Assembly: GCA_037074765.1 (NCBI GenBank)
Contig: JBAMDO010000036.1
Location: 248,001 to 312,000, forward strand
DNA: 64,000 nt
Reading direction: 5' to 3'
Origin: Mansonella perstans
Lineage: Eukaryota > Nematoda > Chromadorea > Rhabditida > Onchocercidae
A program made the translations under genes and the position numbers. Positions 28,158 to 43,100 of the stretch are shown here, in pieces (position 1 is the first letter of the stretch; each line of letters opens with the position of its first letter). Below the pieces are notes generated by a model, which saw only the letters and a program-made list of their open reading frames with translations, searched no databases and was not told the DNA's origin.

Positions 28158-31100
28158 ATGCGGCTGCTATGTTCGTTAGCAGTCGTTGTTTGCTGTATTC
28201 CGGTAGCAATTCAAGCATGGAATATTCTCACGTTCTTTTCTACAAAACAGGTTTATCTTAATCATAAATATCGTATGAACAGTAAGGAAGCCCTCATTAT
28301 TTATTTGACCAAATCTTACATCTTTTAGATTTGAAAAATTTCTGTGACCACTTTGGTAAGATGAGCATTGTAATATTTTTTGTTTATAGGAAAGAAAATT
28401 AAATTTTGCAAGAAGCTTAACATGCAAATATATAATGAATATGGTTTTTTTAGCATTAGTACGGTAACGAAGAATTTCTCATTTTACAAGTAATTAATTA
28501 ATGCAAATGATGAGTTAGTGATTTGGAATAATGAAATTCTGAAGCGCCATAAAGTTTGCTCGAAAGGCATTTAAAAGATCAGTTAAAAACTTTCCAATTA
28601 AAGTTGCTTTTATTGCATTTCTTCAAAGGATTTAAATTCATTTGTCTTTCAGGAGGCCAACCAAATAAAATTATATCCAGGTTCACCACTGGAAGCAGAT
28701 CCAGCACTATTAAGGAGTAAGCGACAAGCTTATCAAGTATATCAGGGAGATGATACGTCGATTACAATGGATAAAACAGGACGCGTTGAAAATGGACCGT
28801 GGGGTCCCTGGTCTCTCGAGAAACAATGCTCTAAAACATGCGGTGGTGGGGTAAAAATGGAGCGAAGGACTTGCAAGTACGGTACCTTCTTAAAATAGTG
28901 ACAATAAAGCACCACAAAGGTTCAATATTAACCTTAATTAGATCTCTTGCATAAGAAAATACAAGAAAACCCATTGTATCTTTTAGTGGTGAATGTACTG
29001 GACCATCGACACGTTACGTATCCTGTAATATCGAGGAATGTGCGGGTAACGTTAAAGATTTTCGGGCTGTTCAATGCTCTGAATATGATGATAGACCACT
29101 TGATGGTATTTACTATAAATGGTTACCGTATCCGGGAAAGAATAAATGTGAACTGACCTGCAAACCAGAAAATGCCAATTTCTACTATAAATGGGCGGAT
29201 AAAGTAACTGTTACTTTTTTGTTTTTTGTATCCATGAGATTTGTTGAAAAAGGAGATCATAAACCAATCTGTGTTAAATAATAATCCAATGAAGGATAAG
29301 TAAGCGGAAAATCTTGATGATATCAGAACATTTATGCGAATTTCAGGTAATAGACGGTACAAGGTGTGATCATCGGACAAATGATATTTGTGTCGAAGGA
29401 GTTTGCTTACCAGTTGGATGTGATAACAAACTTGGATCGGGTTCTGTTAATTTTTAATTATTTACTGAAAATTTATTTTTTTTTTCAATTGATAATATTA
29501 GATTTAATGATCAGTGACATATTTCAGCACTGAAAAATGATAAATGTGGTAAATGTGGTGGCGATGGATCAACATGTAAAACTGTCGAAGGATATTTTGA
29601 TGAACGTAACTTATCACCCGGTTATCATAACATTATTCGCTTACCAATTGGTGCAACATCAATTATGGTTGAGGAATTGCACTCAACAACTAATTCGCTT
29701 GGTAAATTTATTCAAATCATAAATGCAAATATACATAATCAACCAAAGTAACCTATTTTTATATGACCTTAATATCATCCATGAATTTTCAGCAATCAAG
29801 AATGCATCAGATTACTATTACTTAAACGGCAATTATCAAATTCAGTTAACTGATAAAGATCTGGAAATTGGTGGGACCTTGTTCGAATATGATACTCGCA
29901 AAAATTTGGACCATCCATCCGAAAAATTGACTGCTAAAGGACCAATTACAGAAGAACTTATCATTGCATTACTTTTTCAACGGGGAAATGGGGTTTCTTT
30001 TCTTTTTTACTCCCTTATTTTAATAAACTGATTACCATTTTTCTTTTAAATTAGACGAAGGTTATTGATAACACACGAAGTATTTTTTTGTTTTATTGTA
30101 AAGTTAGACATTTAGAATACTAATCTGTGATTAAATTATGATAATAACTTGTGCTGATAAGAAGTAGGAGTATGGATAGTGAAGAAAACTTGAATGTGCA
30201 TAAATTTGATCTAATCATATGAAAGTAAAGTTTTGCTGAGTTTAAACTACAACCTATTAAGTAAAGCAATTACTAGAGCTGTAATTAATTAATTCATCGT
30301 TGTGATTAAAAAATTAACCTTGTTTTTAACAACACATTATTGATATTTATTATTGGTAATTTTAATTATATCTTATTGTGCATAAAATTATGTTGTAAAT
30401 TGAATTATTTTAAGAATTCTTACCAATTTACAATTTTTAAACTTATTTCCAGGACGGTGCTATTAAATATGAATTTTCGGTACCATTAGAGAACGATCTT
30501 CCATACATCTATAAACCAGGTCAATGGTCATCATGTTCGGTTACATGCGGCAAAGGTAAAATGTCGTGCTTTATTTTTTTACTCATTAAAGTAATTTGAA
30601 TAATTAAATTTCACTTTCATATTAATGCTTGTTTTCGTAAAAAAATCTAATGTAAGCAATATAAATTTGTTTAGGGAAAAAAGAATATGAAATATTTAAA
30701 ACGATTTATTATGCTTTGGTTATGTTTTTAAAATATTTCCTTGGCTTATTTTTTGGAACAAAGAGAAATCCAACAAACAATGTTGGGAGGATTATATATG
30801 CAACCAATAATATTTTTATTAGGTATCCAAACCCGTGTCCCATATTGCGTCGAAAGCGAAACAGGAGAGCATATGTCAAATGAAGTTTGTGACGGACTTA
30901 ATGTCACTAAACCTATTGCTGAGAGAGTATGTGAAACGACTGACTGTGAAGCACAGTAAGAATTTGCTTTTTTCTTATTTTTTATTTTGATAATCGTTTT
31001 TTGAAAATGGGAATTTATAGAATTTTAGCGCGAACAAAAGAGTAGAGTTTTGTTGTTAACAGCGGTGGTGATAAGTGATGGTAGTGATAACAGCAGTCAG

Positions 31101-34100
31101 CTTATAATTATCCGATTCCTTAGCATACCGTAAGAGCATTAGTGGAAACAATAAGTTGGATGCAGTTAGAATATCAGTTCTACTAAATAAACTTATCGTA
31201 GCAAAATAAGTAAAAAGTTTTTTTAAGCTATTCTCAATCATTGCTAATTAAGTAAGTAAATAAAAAATATAAATTTTTGAAAAAAAGAAATTCTTTTTAA
31301 ACGAATTCAATTTTTTTTCTTTTTTTTTGAAATTGGACATTCTACTTTTATAGATGGTATGAGGGAGAATGGGAACCGTGTAGTGTATCATGTGGTGAAA
31401 CTGGTACTCAGTATCGTGTTGTCTATTGTCATAAGGTATTCCTGGACGGTAAAAGAATGACCATTGATGATGGTAATTGTAGTATGCAACGTCCATCGGT
31501 ACAGCGACCATGTAACAGGTAATTTATAGAATAGAAAATTCATAAATATTTGATTCCACTTCAGCTCATTATTTCAGATACACTTCCTTCAAATGTAGGC
31601 ATCAAAAAAATAAATTACGGAAAAATGATAAAATAACACAAAAATTATAAGGAAAGTATGATGAAAAAGTTAAAATATTTGCAAGTACTCAGATTTTCGT
31701 GTCCGGAATGGCAAGCAGGACCGTGGAGTGCATGCTCGGAAAAATGTGGTAATGCTTTCCAGTATCGTTCAGTCACATGTCGAAGTGCCAAAGAAGGTGA
31801 GGAAGGTAAACTGCTGCCTGCAGAAGCATGCAATGATGATGATTCCTTGGAAACACAACGATACTGTAATTTGGGTCCTTGTGAAGGGCTCAATTTTGTC
31901 ACCACAGATTGGCAATTGGTTAATTATCATTTCTTTTTTTCTTCTTTTTAATTAATTAACTCAGAAATAAACTTTGTGAGGTGCTGCCAAAAAAAACATC
32001 AGAATGGAGCCAAGAATTTTTTTTAATTCTTTGATCATCTCAATACATACATATATTTTCTTGAAACCTAAATAATTAACAGTGATCATTGTTGATTGGT
32101 ACTGATTATAAGTGATTGAACATGAATTATAAGTGGTCCCTATTGATAATGCATTTCATTATTATCATAACAAGAAAAAGCAAACTTATAAACGGAACAT
32201 TAAATGATCATGTAACTACAAATAGTTTTAATTGAAATAGTTTAAATGATTTTCTTTTGTGTTCAAAACCGATTCCAAATTATTGGAAGCTTTGGCAAAT
32301 GGTAAATATTTCAAGTTTTACTCTATCATCATTAAATATTTTAAAAATTTCTTGAAAGATTGATGAAATTTATATTCATCTAAATTATCAGAAAGTATGA
32401 AATTTGCATTTAGTGTGAAAAATGCAACGATACGGAGGAACGTAGAAATGTGACATGCAAAGATATTAATGGTCGAGCTTATCCATTGGAAAAATGTTTG
32501 AATGAAAATCGTACTAAAATTCCTATCGATATGCGACCATGTTCATCACCACAGGTGATATTCATCATTAGGAATTGTACGAAACGATTTGAAAAAATCA
32601 TTTATTTAAAAAAAAAAATTTATAGCCTTGCAACTATGAATGGCATACATCGGAATGGTCAAAATGTAGTACGGAATGTGGTCATGGTCATAATTCAAGA
32701 CGAGTGGTATGCGCTATTCATCAATTAGGTGATTTAACGGTAAATTTTATCTTTTTTCTGTAATAAGCGAAAAGAAATAAAGATTAATAGCTAAATGCAA
32801 TTGATCTGATCTAACTGATATTTAATCATGTTTATTTTTGGTCTTGCACTTTAACTCTAACTTCTTTGAAAATGGGCATAACTCATTTTACTCTTCCAGT
32901 TCTTGTTTATAGGTGGTAGATAATGGACATTGTAATTGGGTAAATAAGCCAGAATCATTAAAAAATTGTACAAATGAAGAGAAATGCAATGGAACCTACT
33001 ATACAGGTCCATGGAGCAAATGTTCAGCTGAGTCAGTTTTTTCGATTTAAAAAAAAAAAGCAGAATTTACAACATTTTGTGATTGGTATATTTTCGGATA
33101 AGAGCTTCTTTTTTGTATAATTTTTCAGAAATAGATCATTACGGAATGTTGTAATAGATTGAGCTTCATTATATCATACAAATTCTGTAGTAATTGTTTC
33201 AGATGTGGTGGTGGAACACAGAATCGAATGATTGTTTGCTTAAATTATGACAAAAACCCTGTTCCGGAATGGTGTGATGAAGCAGAAAAGCCATCAGAAG
33301 AACAAGAATGTAATGTAGATCCGTGTCCAAGTATGGTCATTTCTTTTTCTTAGAAATCTCCTCCGACTCATAAAATTAATGGAATACATGCGGTATTTGC
33401 ACAACTGAATAGCTATGCTAAAGTACTAAAATTACATTTTAAAACAAGTGGATAAAGAAGTATATTTCTGCAAATTGTTATTTGATTGTATTGATTTTTA
33501 GCATGTGATGAAAGTGAATTTGGTTGCTGCCCGGACAATATAACAATGGCAAGTGGGCCATATCTAGCCGGATGTTCAAACTGTTCCAGTTCTGTATTTG
33601 GTTGTTGTAACGATAATGTGACCGAAGCACAAGGTATCGCCGGAGAAGGATGTGCCGAATTTGATTTTGCAATGGAAGGAAGTGGCGAGGAAAGTGAGCA
33701 ATTTATCAAATCCAGGTTTCTTTTTCCATCGTCCAATTTGATATTTAGTCAGCTGGATAACTGATACTGTACAATTTATTACATTACTGAAATGCAGATA
33801 ATCAAAAATAACATTCAATTATTGAAATTTAAATTGAGAACACGAACTTTGTTTCGTCGATTACATTATATCTCAATATCAAAGGAAAGGTCACATACCT
33901 GCAAAAATAGATGATTTACTGAAAATAGATTAATGTAATATGCTATCCTATTATCCGGAAAAATTGAATAAGACAGTGCAAAACTATTAATTTTTGGTAT
34001 CAGCATACATGCGTAGTTTTTGATTATAAATAATTTGTTGCAGTGAAGAAATTTGTGAAGTGATGAATGCTGAAACCGGTGAAAAGGCATTGGTTGCTTG

Positions 34101-37100
34101 TAGTAATGGCACCTCTGATAATACCAATATGACCGTAAAGATTTTGTCGGATGTTGAAGATTTGTTTTCTAATAGTACCTATGATAATGAAACCAAACAT
34201 TGTTCTAAAACAGAATTTGGTTGTTGTCCAGATTGGATCACTGCCGCTAAAGGGAAAAACAACGAAGACTGTCCTCAATTCATTCTTGGTAATATAAACT
34301 TAATAATATTTATACAACTAATTTGACCGGATACGTAATTTTAAATTATCTTGTATCATTTATTTGTTTTGATATTGACATGAATGCATCCTGAAAGCTA
34401 ATAATTGCTTCAGTAATTAATGGAATTGACAGAATAAACGAAACAGAATAGTTAACAAAAAAAAAGAGTATCTACAATAATAATAAACAGTCACAGTAAT
34501 AATGATTTAAAGGTGAATGTAATGAAACAAAATTTGGTTGTTGTCCGGATAAGGTAACTTTGGCTCGAGGTTCAAATTATGAAGGTTGCGGTGAGCCAAA
34601 TTGTGCTGCATCATTGTATGGTTGTTGCAAAGATCGCAAAACGATTGCATTTGGATCACACTATGCAGGTTAATTTAATTTCATTGCTTTTTTTTAAATT
34701 TATAATTCTTGTAAAAAAATTTCTTTTTCAACAAATAATATTGATAAATAAAGGATATAATTTTTCAATTTCGATTTCTTTCATTAATCATATCTTTTTA
34801 ACTATTTACATTCGTCTTATAAGTGTTTTTTTTTGAAGGTTGTGAACGATCTTCATTTCCATGTGAGCTATCCACATATGGTTGTTGTCCGGATGGCGAA
34901 ACAGCAGCGTTGGAAAAGAATGGTACCGGTTGCGGAGAGAATTGTCTGACAACCAGATTCGGCTGTTGTCCGGATGGTAAAACAACAGCGAAAGGAACAG
35001 AAAATGAAGGTAAATCTGAACTTTTTAGGTTTTTAACTCTGTATATTTATGCCGGAAATTAACTTTGTGATACTTAAAATAGATAAGTTTTAATGATCAA
35101 TATTCTGTAGTTGAATCCAAGACAAAGTAAAATTGATAAGATTCCGCGTGATTGTTTTCTTGATCAGTTGAGAATTTACATCTACCAAAAAATATTAAAA
35201 TAATTGAGATGAAATATTTCTTTTCTGTCGGGAATTTTCAGGGTGTGGTTGTGAATATGCACAATATGGTTGTTGTCCAGATGGTAAGACGTCAGCAAAA
35301 GGTCTTAAGAATTACGGCTGTCCTATATCATGTGCTCAGAGTGAATACGGTTGCTGTCCGGATGGTAAAATAAGCGCTCATGGACCAAATAAAGAAGGTT
35401 TATTTTTTCTTTTTAGATTATTTGATAATATTTACTGAATTTATTAGCATTATCCGCTAAATCCACCAAATTTTTTTCGAGGTTCTAAGAAATATACGAA
35501 CAAAAAATTGTCCACTTTGCAGGTTGTCCGTGTCAATACACTCAATATGGATGTTGTCCGGATGGTGAAACGAGCGCTCTTGGCCCAAAGAATGAAGGAT
35601 GCGATGATTGTCGATATTCTAAGTTTGCATTCTTTCCTTCACTTTGTATCATTTTGACCAATAACATACTTTTAAATACTAAAAGTATAATGCTTATTAA
35701 GATATGGTTGTTGTCCGGGTAGTGAAATTCGAGCTATTGGTCCTCAAAATGCTGGTTGTCCATCTACTACACCGCCACCTTTCATTATAGGCGGTTCTGT
35801 TGCGCCAGAAAAAATTAGTAACATTTACATGTTGTTCTTATTATCTTCCAGAAATCTTTTAGTAAAGTGATGAAAGTATGACTAAATAAGCAAATTTTTT
35901 TTATTTTGTCATAAAGACTTAAGAAATGAGCGGTTTTTAAAATTTATGAAAAACATTTCAGTTTCATGTTCGTTGCCACAGGATCAAGGTACCATATGCC
36001 ATCCAGGTTATAAACTACTATGGCACTACGATACCTCAGAAGGACGCTGTAAGCAATTTTGGTATGGCGGTTGTCATGGTAATGATAATCGTTTTGTAAC
36101 TAAGGAACAATGCGATACAGTTTGCGTGAAACCACCAGCAAAAGGTTAATTTTAAAATATTTTGACTTCCAATTAATTGAATCGAATTATACAATTGATT
36201 TATTCATTTCTTTTCAGGTCGTTGTTTCTTACCTAAGGTTGAAGGACCATTACGATGTTATCAGTTATCAGCTCGTTATTGGTACGATTATACAACCAAA
36301 CAATGTGGTGCATTCTGGTGGCGCGGTTGTTTGGGTAATGATAACAATTTCGAAAGTTGGGAAGAATGTCAAAACTTTTGCGCTGATGTTGGTCTAATTG
36401 AAAAACCAAGAGAAGAGGTAAAGATGCAATATCACACAACAGTTTTAGTATGATCTTCAATGACCATTTTTTAATATTACTTTAGTTTATACGTATAATT
36501 AAAAAAAGAAGGAAAAAATGCCTAAAAATTTCAAATTTTAGACAAATCAGTTTGAACCAATAACAACTAATTCACCATTCGAATATACGCCTTTTGATGT
36601 TTCCAAAGAATCCAAGGAAGATGATAAGACATTTATCTCAATTGAACAAAAAACTTCGATGTCTGATGAACAATCGTTACCAGTATTCATTCCTAGTGAT
36701 CAACAATTAGGCTTATCACAACAATCAATCCAAGCACCATTACCGCAATCACAGCAACCTTTTTCGGTACCTCAAGACTCATGTATGTTTTTATATAGAA
36801 AATAATTTTTGTCTTTTTGTTTGCGTATTAGAATAACTTATCCAAATATATGTATGTTTGTATAGGTATGAAAAAAAACTTCTTAAGCTTCAATGCATAT
36901 CGATATTATAATAAAGAAAAGAACACCGATTTGCAGTGACCATTGAAGAAATATGTCAATCAACCGCTGATAGTGGGCCATGCGGTAACTATGAAGATAT
37001 GTACTACTATGATTCCTTCTCTGGTAGATGTCATCTGTTCATCTATGGTGGTTGTGGTGGTAATTTGAATCGATTCAAAACGCTAGAAGAATGTGAAGCT

Positions 37101-40100
37101 CGATGTTCACATGTTAAAACTGGTAGAAGAAATTGTAAGTTGATCGTTTGCTATTTGTTTTTTTCAATTTTAATTTAATTAATTTATTATCGTGCAGAAA
37201 TATCACTATTTAAGGGTCATTTTTTATCACTATTCTAAGGGTACAAATTATAAATATAATAAGGATGAATAAAATCGTAAAATTTTGTTGTATAATTAAT
37301 TGTTTGTTTCAGTTTATATATTAACAAATGAAATTCATTAAGAAAGTAAATAATTAAATAAGATCACTATGCGAAAAATAATTTGTAGCGCTAAGAGCAA
37401 TTATCAGCAAAACAAACAATTAATTAGTAATTAGGAATTGATTATGTTTGTAAATTTAGCATATGAAATTATATAGAATCTATAATTTCATATGCTAATT
37501 ATAGATAATCTATAATTATCTATAATGGTAAATGATCAGAATTATACTGATCATTTATCAAAATGATCAGTATAATTCTGAAAATCTCGAATGATTTTTT
37601 TTGAGATTTGCTGAAAAGCTTCTTTTTGATGAAATTAAATTTTAAATGGCAATCTAAGATTAGACAAACAAACGATGAAATATATTCCCTGATAGTGATT
37701 ATAAATAATGAATGCCAATTTCAGTAGGCCGAAATCAACTACTTCCAACAGAGGAACGAAATGAATTAATACCTGCTGCATTCCGTAAGTTAGGCTCATT
37801 TAGTGCTCCAATAATAGGCAAGTCTTAAAAGATGAGGGAAAACAACAAGAACCAGGTTGGTTCATTCATTACTGATTTAATTATAATTTATATAGGTCGA
37901 ACACGTGATGCATGCAATGAACGAATGGATGTTGGTCGATGTAATGGTGCTTTTCCAAGTTATTACTTTGAACGTGCAACAGGGACCTGTGAAGCATTCC
38001 GTTATTCCGGATGTGGTGGTAACGCTAATCGTTTTCAAACCAAGAAGCAATGTGAAGAGTTATGTGTGCATCGTGCTTCTGGCGTTAAATTTGAAATTCT
38101 TCCCTCTTCTGTTCCTGATCAAACATTCAAGCATTTAATACCTATATCAGATGGTAAAAACAAATTCTTATTTTCATATTATATTTCTAAATCGAATAAA
38201 AAAAAACAGAATTACTGTACTATTTGAATCCTAAATGAAATGAAGGTTGTCATCTTGAATTTCTGAATCTAGTTTATGCATCCTTATTTTTCTGCAGCAG
38301 TATCAAAATGTGAACTCCCGAAGGATAGCGGTCCATGTAAACGGTTTATCACGAAATGGTATTACAACAAAATTGATGGTACTTGCACACGATTTCATTA
38401 TGGTGGTTGTGGTGGTACTGATAATCGCTTTGATACCGAACAACAATGCAAGGAAGAATGCAGTAATTTTACTGGTTAGTTTTAACTTCATTTTTATCAA
38501 TAATTCAAATAAAAACGAAGAATTTAATTAGACGAAAAAGTAAATGATGTGTAATTAATTAACTTTGAAATCGAATAATAAAATAATTTTGATCGCATCG
38601 TTCCATTTTTCTTTCTTTTCTCTTTTTTTCTCTCTTTAATTCATAGCAAAAAGTAATTAATTTTTTTTCTTTCATAACTAATAACTCATATGTATATGCA
38701 ATACTGAAATTATATGTGAATACTGAAATTAAAGAGAACTGTCATGTGTGTATGAATGTGAAATTAATCAAAATGAAATTTCCTGTCCAAAGTGTTATAT
38801 GAAAAGAAAAGAGAAGATAAAGACAAAATAATATTTGTGGCGTTTTCCTAAAAATTTGTAGATCCATGCAAATTACCAAAAGTAAGTGGGCCATGTTCCG
38901 GAAAACATAAACGATACTATTTCAATGCAAAAACTGGTCGATGTGAACGTTTCGAATACGGTGGATGTTTAGGCAATAATAACAACTTCCTACGTCTTAC
39001 TGACTGTGAAACTAAATGTTTATCATCGAAAGAACGTGAGTAATTAGATATCAATCATATGCTTCAATGAACCACAATTAAAATGAAAAATTCTGACAAC
39101 GTTTAATTATTTTTAACTATTTCCATTTCATAATAAATTATAATTGATACAAAATTTGCCGTTATATAGAAGTAACCTGAATAATGTCGACCATTAACTA
39201 CTTATTTCTTAATTAAAATCGATTTCTTTTTTTTGAAACATGAAATTATTAAACAACATAAAGGAATAAGTTTATGTTAAAAATGAAAATTGTGAATGGA
39301 TGGATAAAGTTGCATATCAGTTGGATATTGTTTGTATTTGTTGTTGTATCCTGTTTGTTTAACCGTAATTTGATAAATCAGTTCATTTCTAAAACAAATT
39401 TATTTCATCATTTTCTTTTTTCCATTCGAGAATTTTTGTGCATTTTGAAAATTCAAATTTCTGGTACTTTGTTATGGAAATAAATTCAATCAACATTTAT
39501 CAATTCATTAATTTCGAAATATATTCCCATGTTTGTTTTTTCTCTTTCCTGTTATTTGTTTTGAAGATACAATTGTCCCTTTTGTCACACATCACTTTTA
39601 TCAACAAAGATTTTTTCAAATTACCGTTTTCTTTCTTCTTGCTTTTTTAGATAAATTTTTTAATTCAATAAGCATATACTGGTTTTCATGCTAGTACGAT
39701 AAATTATTTCTTGGTTTTGATAACTTGGCACTGATAACGTGATAATGGAAGTTAGATTCTATTAACGAATCTTTTCTATCATTTTTAAAACTTGATCCTT
39801 TGACTTTATAACTGCTTCGAAAATTTTTCAAATCTTGACCCTTAACGAAAACTTTATCTTCTCTTCGCGCTATTTCTCCTACATCCATCCGTCGACATTA
39901 TCTCTAGCAAGAATAACCATATTTTCAATGAATGATGTCTATCTACCTATATGGAATGAAATCAAAATAATCATTATCTATCATCATTTTATGCACCATT
40001 TCGCAAAATTATCGGTAAATTTCTTTTTCTTTTATCTTTGCATAATTTAACAACATATTAATGTTTGAATTTAAAGTTTTAAATTAATTATAATCATTTG

Positions 40101-43100
40101 ATTCTCGTTTTGCATGTTGTGTTTTTTTCTTTTTTGCATGTCATCATTTATTGTTCTTTCATCGCCTCACAAATTTTTCTTTGCTAATTAATCTAATTAA
40201 TGGTTAGCTTTTTAAAAATGTCTGAAAAATATGTACTATGTAGTTTGAAATATTCCTATTTTAACAAAAAAGTAGTAAAAATTTAGTAATTTCCAACATA
40301 TTCATTGATTTAATATACTTCTGTATATGGTTCGAAAGGTCAATCAAAGAATTAATTAATAACTGCTATAGTTTCAGTTTTTTTATGAAACTGTCTTCAG
40401 CAACAGTAACTAAATGTTAGATCAATTAGTTCTGAAGTATTTGATATTAACATATGAATTTACTAAATTATTGTTACTTTCTTATTTACACCTATGTTTA
40501 TAAAAATTAACAATTGGTTCTACTGTATCGAATAATATAGCCAAATAATTACGATAATCAAAATTTTAATCAAATCTGTAGGAGAATTTAACAGAATTTG
40601 CGTATATTCAATATGTAAATGAAATATATTCAAAAGTTATTGTACTCAACTATTGACCGAAATATTTAATTAAAAATTAGAATTTATATTTTAACGTAAA
40701 TTTGTATATGATACAAATGGTATTGAATTGTAAATTTGTTGCAGAATAACATAACGTTTTGAGTAATTATATTCAAATTAATAGATTTAACCATTTTTTT
40801 TTCTTTTTGTTACCAAAACGAACTATAACCTGACATACAATTAACATAGCATTTTGAAGTGATATTTAATAGCATATTGAACCATTAATCGAATGGTTCA
40901 GCAATATTTGTTGCTGTTAAATTAAATGTTATTTGCAGATTTCAATCGGAAGAATTTATCAACAATTAGACGATGCTTGTTACCTGAAATTAATGAATCA
41001 TGCAGGTTTGTGTAACAAATAATTGAATTTAACAACAACAAATAATATTCTTAATGTTATTAAAGTTGGCATTATCGATTTATAACTTATATTTATTTAA
41101 TTCCATCATAAAATCAGTAATTGTAGATCAACAGTAAAACGATATTATTATGATAAATCATTTGGTGAATGCTTGTCATTTTTTTATGGCAACTGTATCG
41201 AAGATGAAAATGGTTTCGATACTATGAATGATTGCATGGGCAATTGTACTGTGCATTCAAATTTCCAGGTACTTTTTTTTACAAAATTAATTTAATTATT
41301 CTTATAACATCATAAATTTAAAATTTTTGTAAAAAAAAAATTTGCAAATATAAAGGAAACAATGAAAATCTGAAACATACAACAGTTTTGACTTTTATTG
41401 ATTATCAAATAATTATTTGAACGTGATTTTATTAAAGTGATTTTATAGAGTTTAATTGAAATGCAATGATTGTTAATAAATTACTACTTCATATGATTTA
41501 GCTGTATAAAAATAATGGTACCAAAATAAAAAAGAAAACAATTTATGAAAATGAACTGGCAAAAGAAGCGTTAAGTTTAATTGAAAAATAGAAAGATACA
41601 TGGAATATAATTCGTCAGAATGTACTAAATTGCTATATGTTAACAGGATTCCGAAACAAATGCTACATCACTCGATGAACACATTAAACGCTTCCAGAAA
41701 AATAAAAATATTCGACATAATGCTTACGCTGCGCCTAATCTTCTTGTGCAGAATGAAAATAATCTGGTATTCTGTTCTTTTGTAAATATATTTTGATTCG
41801 ATAATATATTCGTGTGACAATGACACTATTATAGGATGATAATTTCGAAAAGATTTTAATGCCTAAAGCAAGTAATGCTATCCCAATTACAACTCCAATC
41901 ACAGTAATGGCGATAATGAAAACTGATATTTCTACTGTTGCAACAGTGCTCGACCTGGATGATGTATCTAGCGAGGTGTATGATGATGAGGAAGGAATGA
42001 TAATGATTGATACTATTCAGAGATTCAAACATTCCAAATCTTTACCAGGTACTTTGGATTCTCTATGACAATATTTTTAATGAAGAATTGAATAATTAAC
42101 TTTAATTAATTAGTATCGAATAATTAATTGATACTTGAAAATTACAGAACTGTGTTTGTTACCAGAAGATGCAGGACCTTGTTTTGGTGAAATATTAAGA
42201 TGGCGATATAATTCCGAAACAAATCATTGTGAGACATTTATCTACACCGGTTGTGGACACAATGCCAATTACTTTACTTCGGAAGAAGCATGCTTAAGAG
42301 CTTGTGGAGGATACAGAAATAGCGGTATATGATTATTGGAATATTTAAACAAAGCAATAAAATTAGCCTTATATCTTCAAAACTTTCTTCATCTTTCTTT
42401 CGTTATCAAAATTTAGTTTATATTTTTTTAATCTTTCAAGTAATATTTTAAGTGACATCATTTTCTAACTTCTAGCCAACTGTTCTCACCTTGATAAAAT
42501 GAAAAAAGCCAGGTTGGATATTTGTCCAGTTCTGGAACTCTGCGATAAAAGAGTAGAGCACTGAAGCGAAGCCAATATTTTATTATTCGCCTACTATATA
42601 ATAAGGAGAATATTCTGCATGCTTTAGATGTCTGTGCGATGAAAATGGACCGCGGCCATTGTGAATTAGGTGTGACCAAGTGGTATTACAATATGGATAC
42701 TGGTCGATGTCATGTGTTCATCTATACGGGTTGTGGCGGTAATGGTAATCGATTTTCCTCAAAAGCTGAATGCGAGCATCTCTGTACCTCTGAGATGCTT
42801 TTTTACATCGATAACGACGGTTAGTTAAGAATCGAATTTTATCGATCAGTTCATATATATGATATTACTTAATCTATTAGTTTACATTAATTGTTATTTT
42901 AGAGAAAGATATTTGTCAATTAGATCGAGAAAGTGGTCCATGTGATGATCCAGTTACTCAATGGTATTTTGATACACGCATAGCACAATGTATGCAATTT
43001 ACATATGGTGGTTGTCGCGGTAACGATAATCGATTCAATAGTCGAGAACTTTGTGAGCAAAGATGCTTACGGAAAAACGAAATAAAAACAACAATTAACC

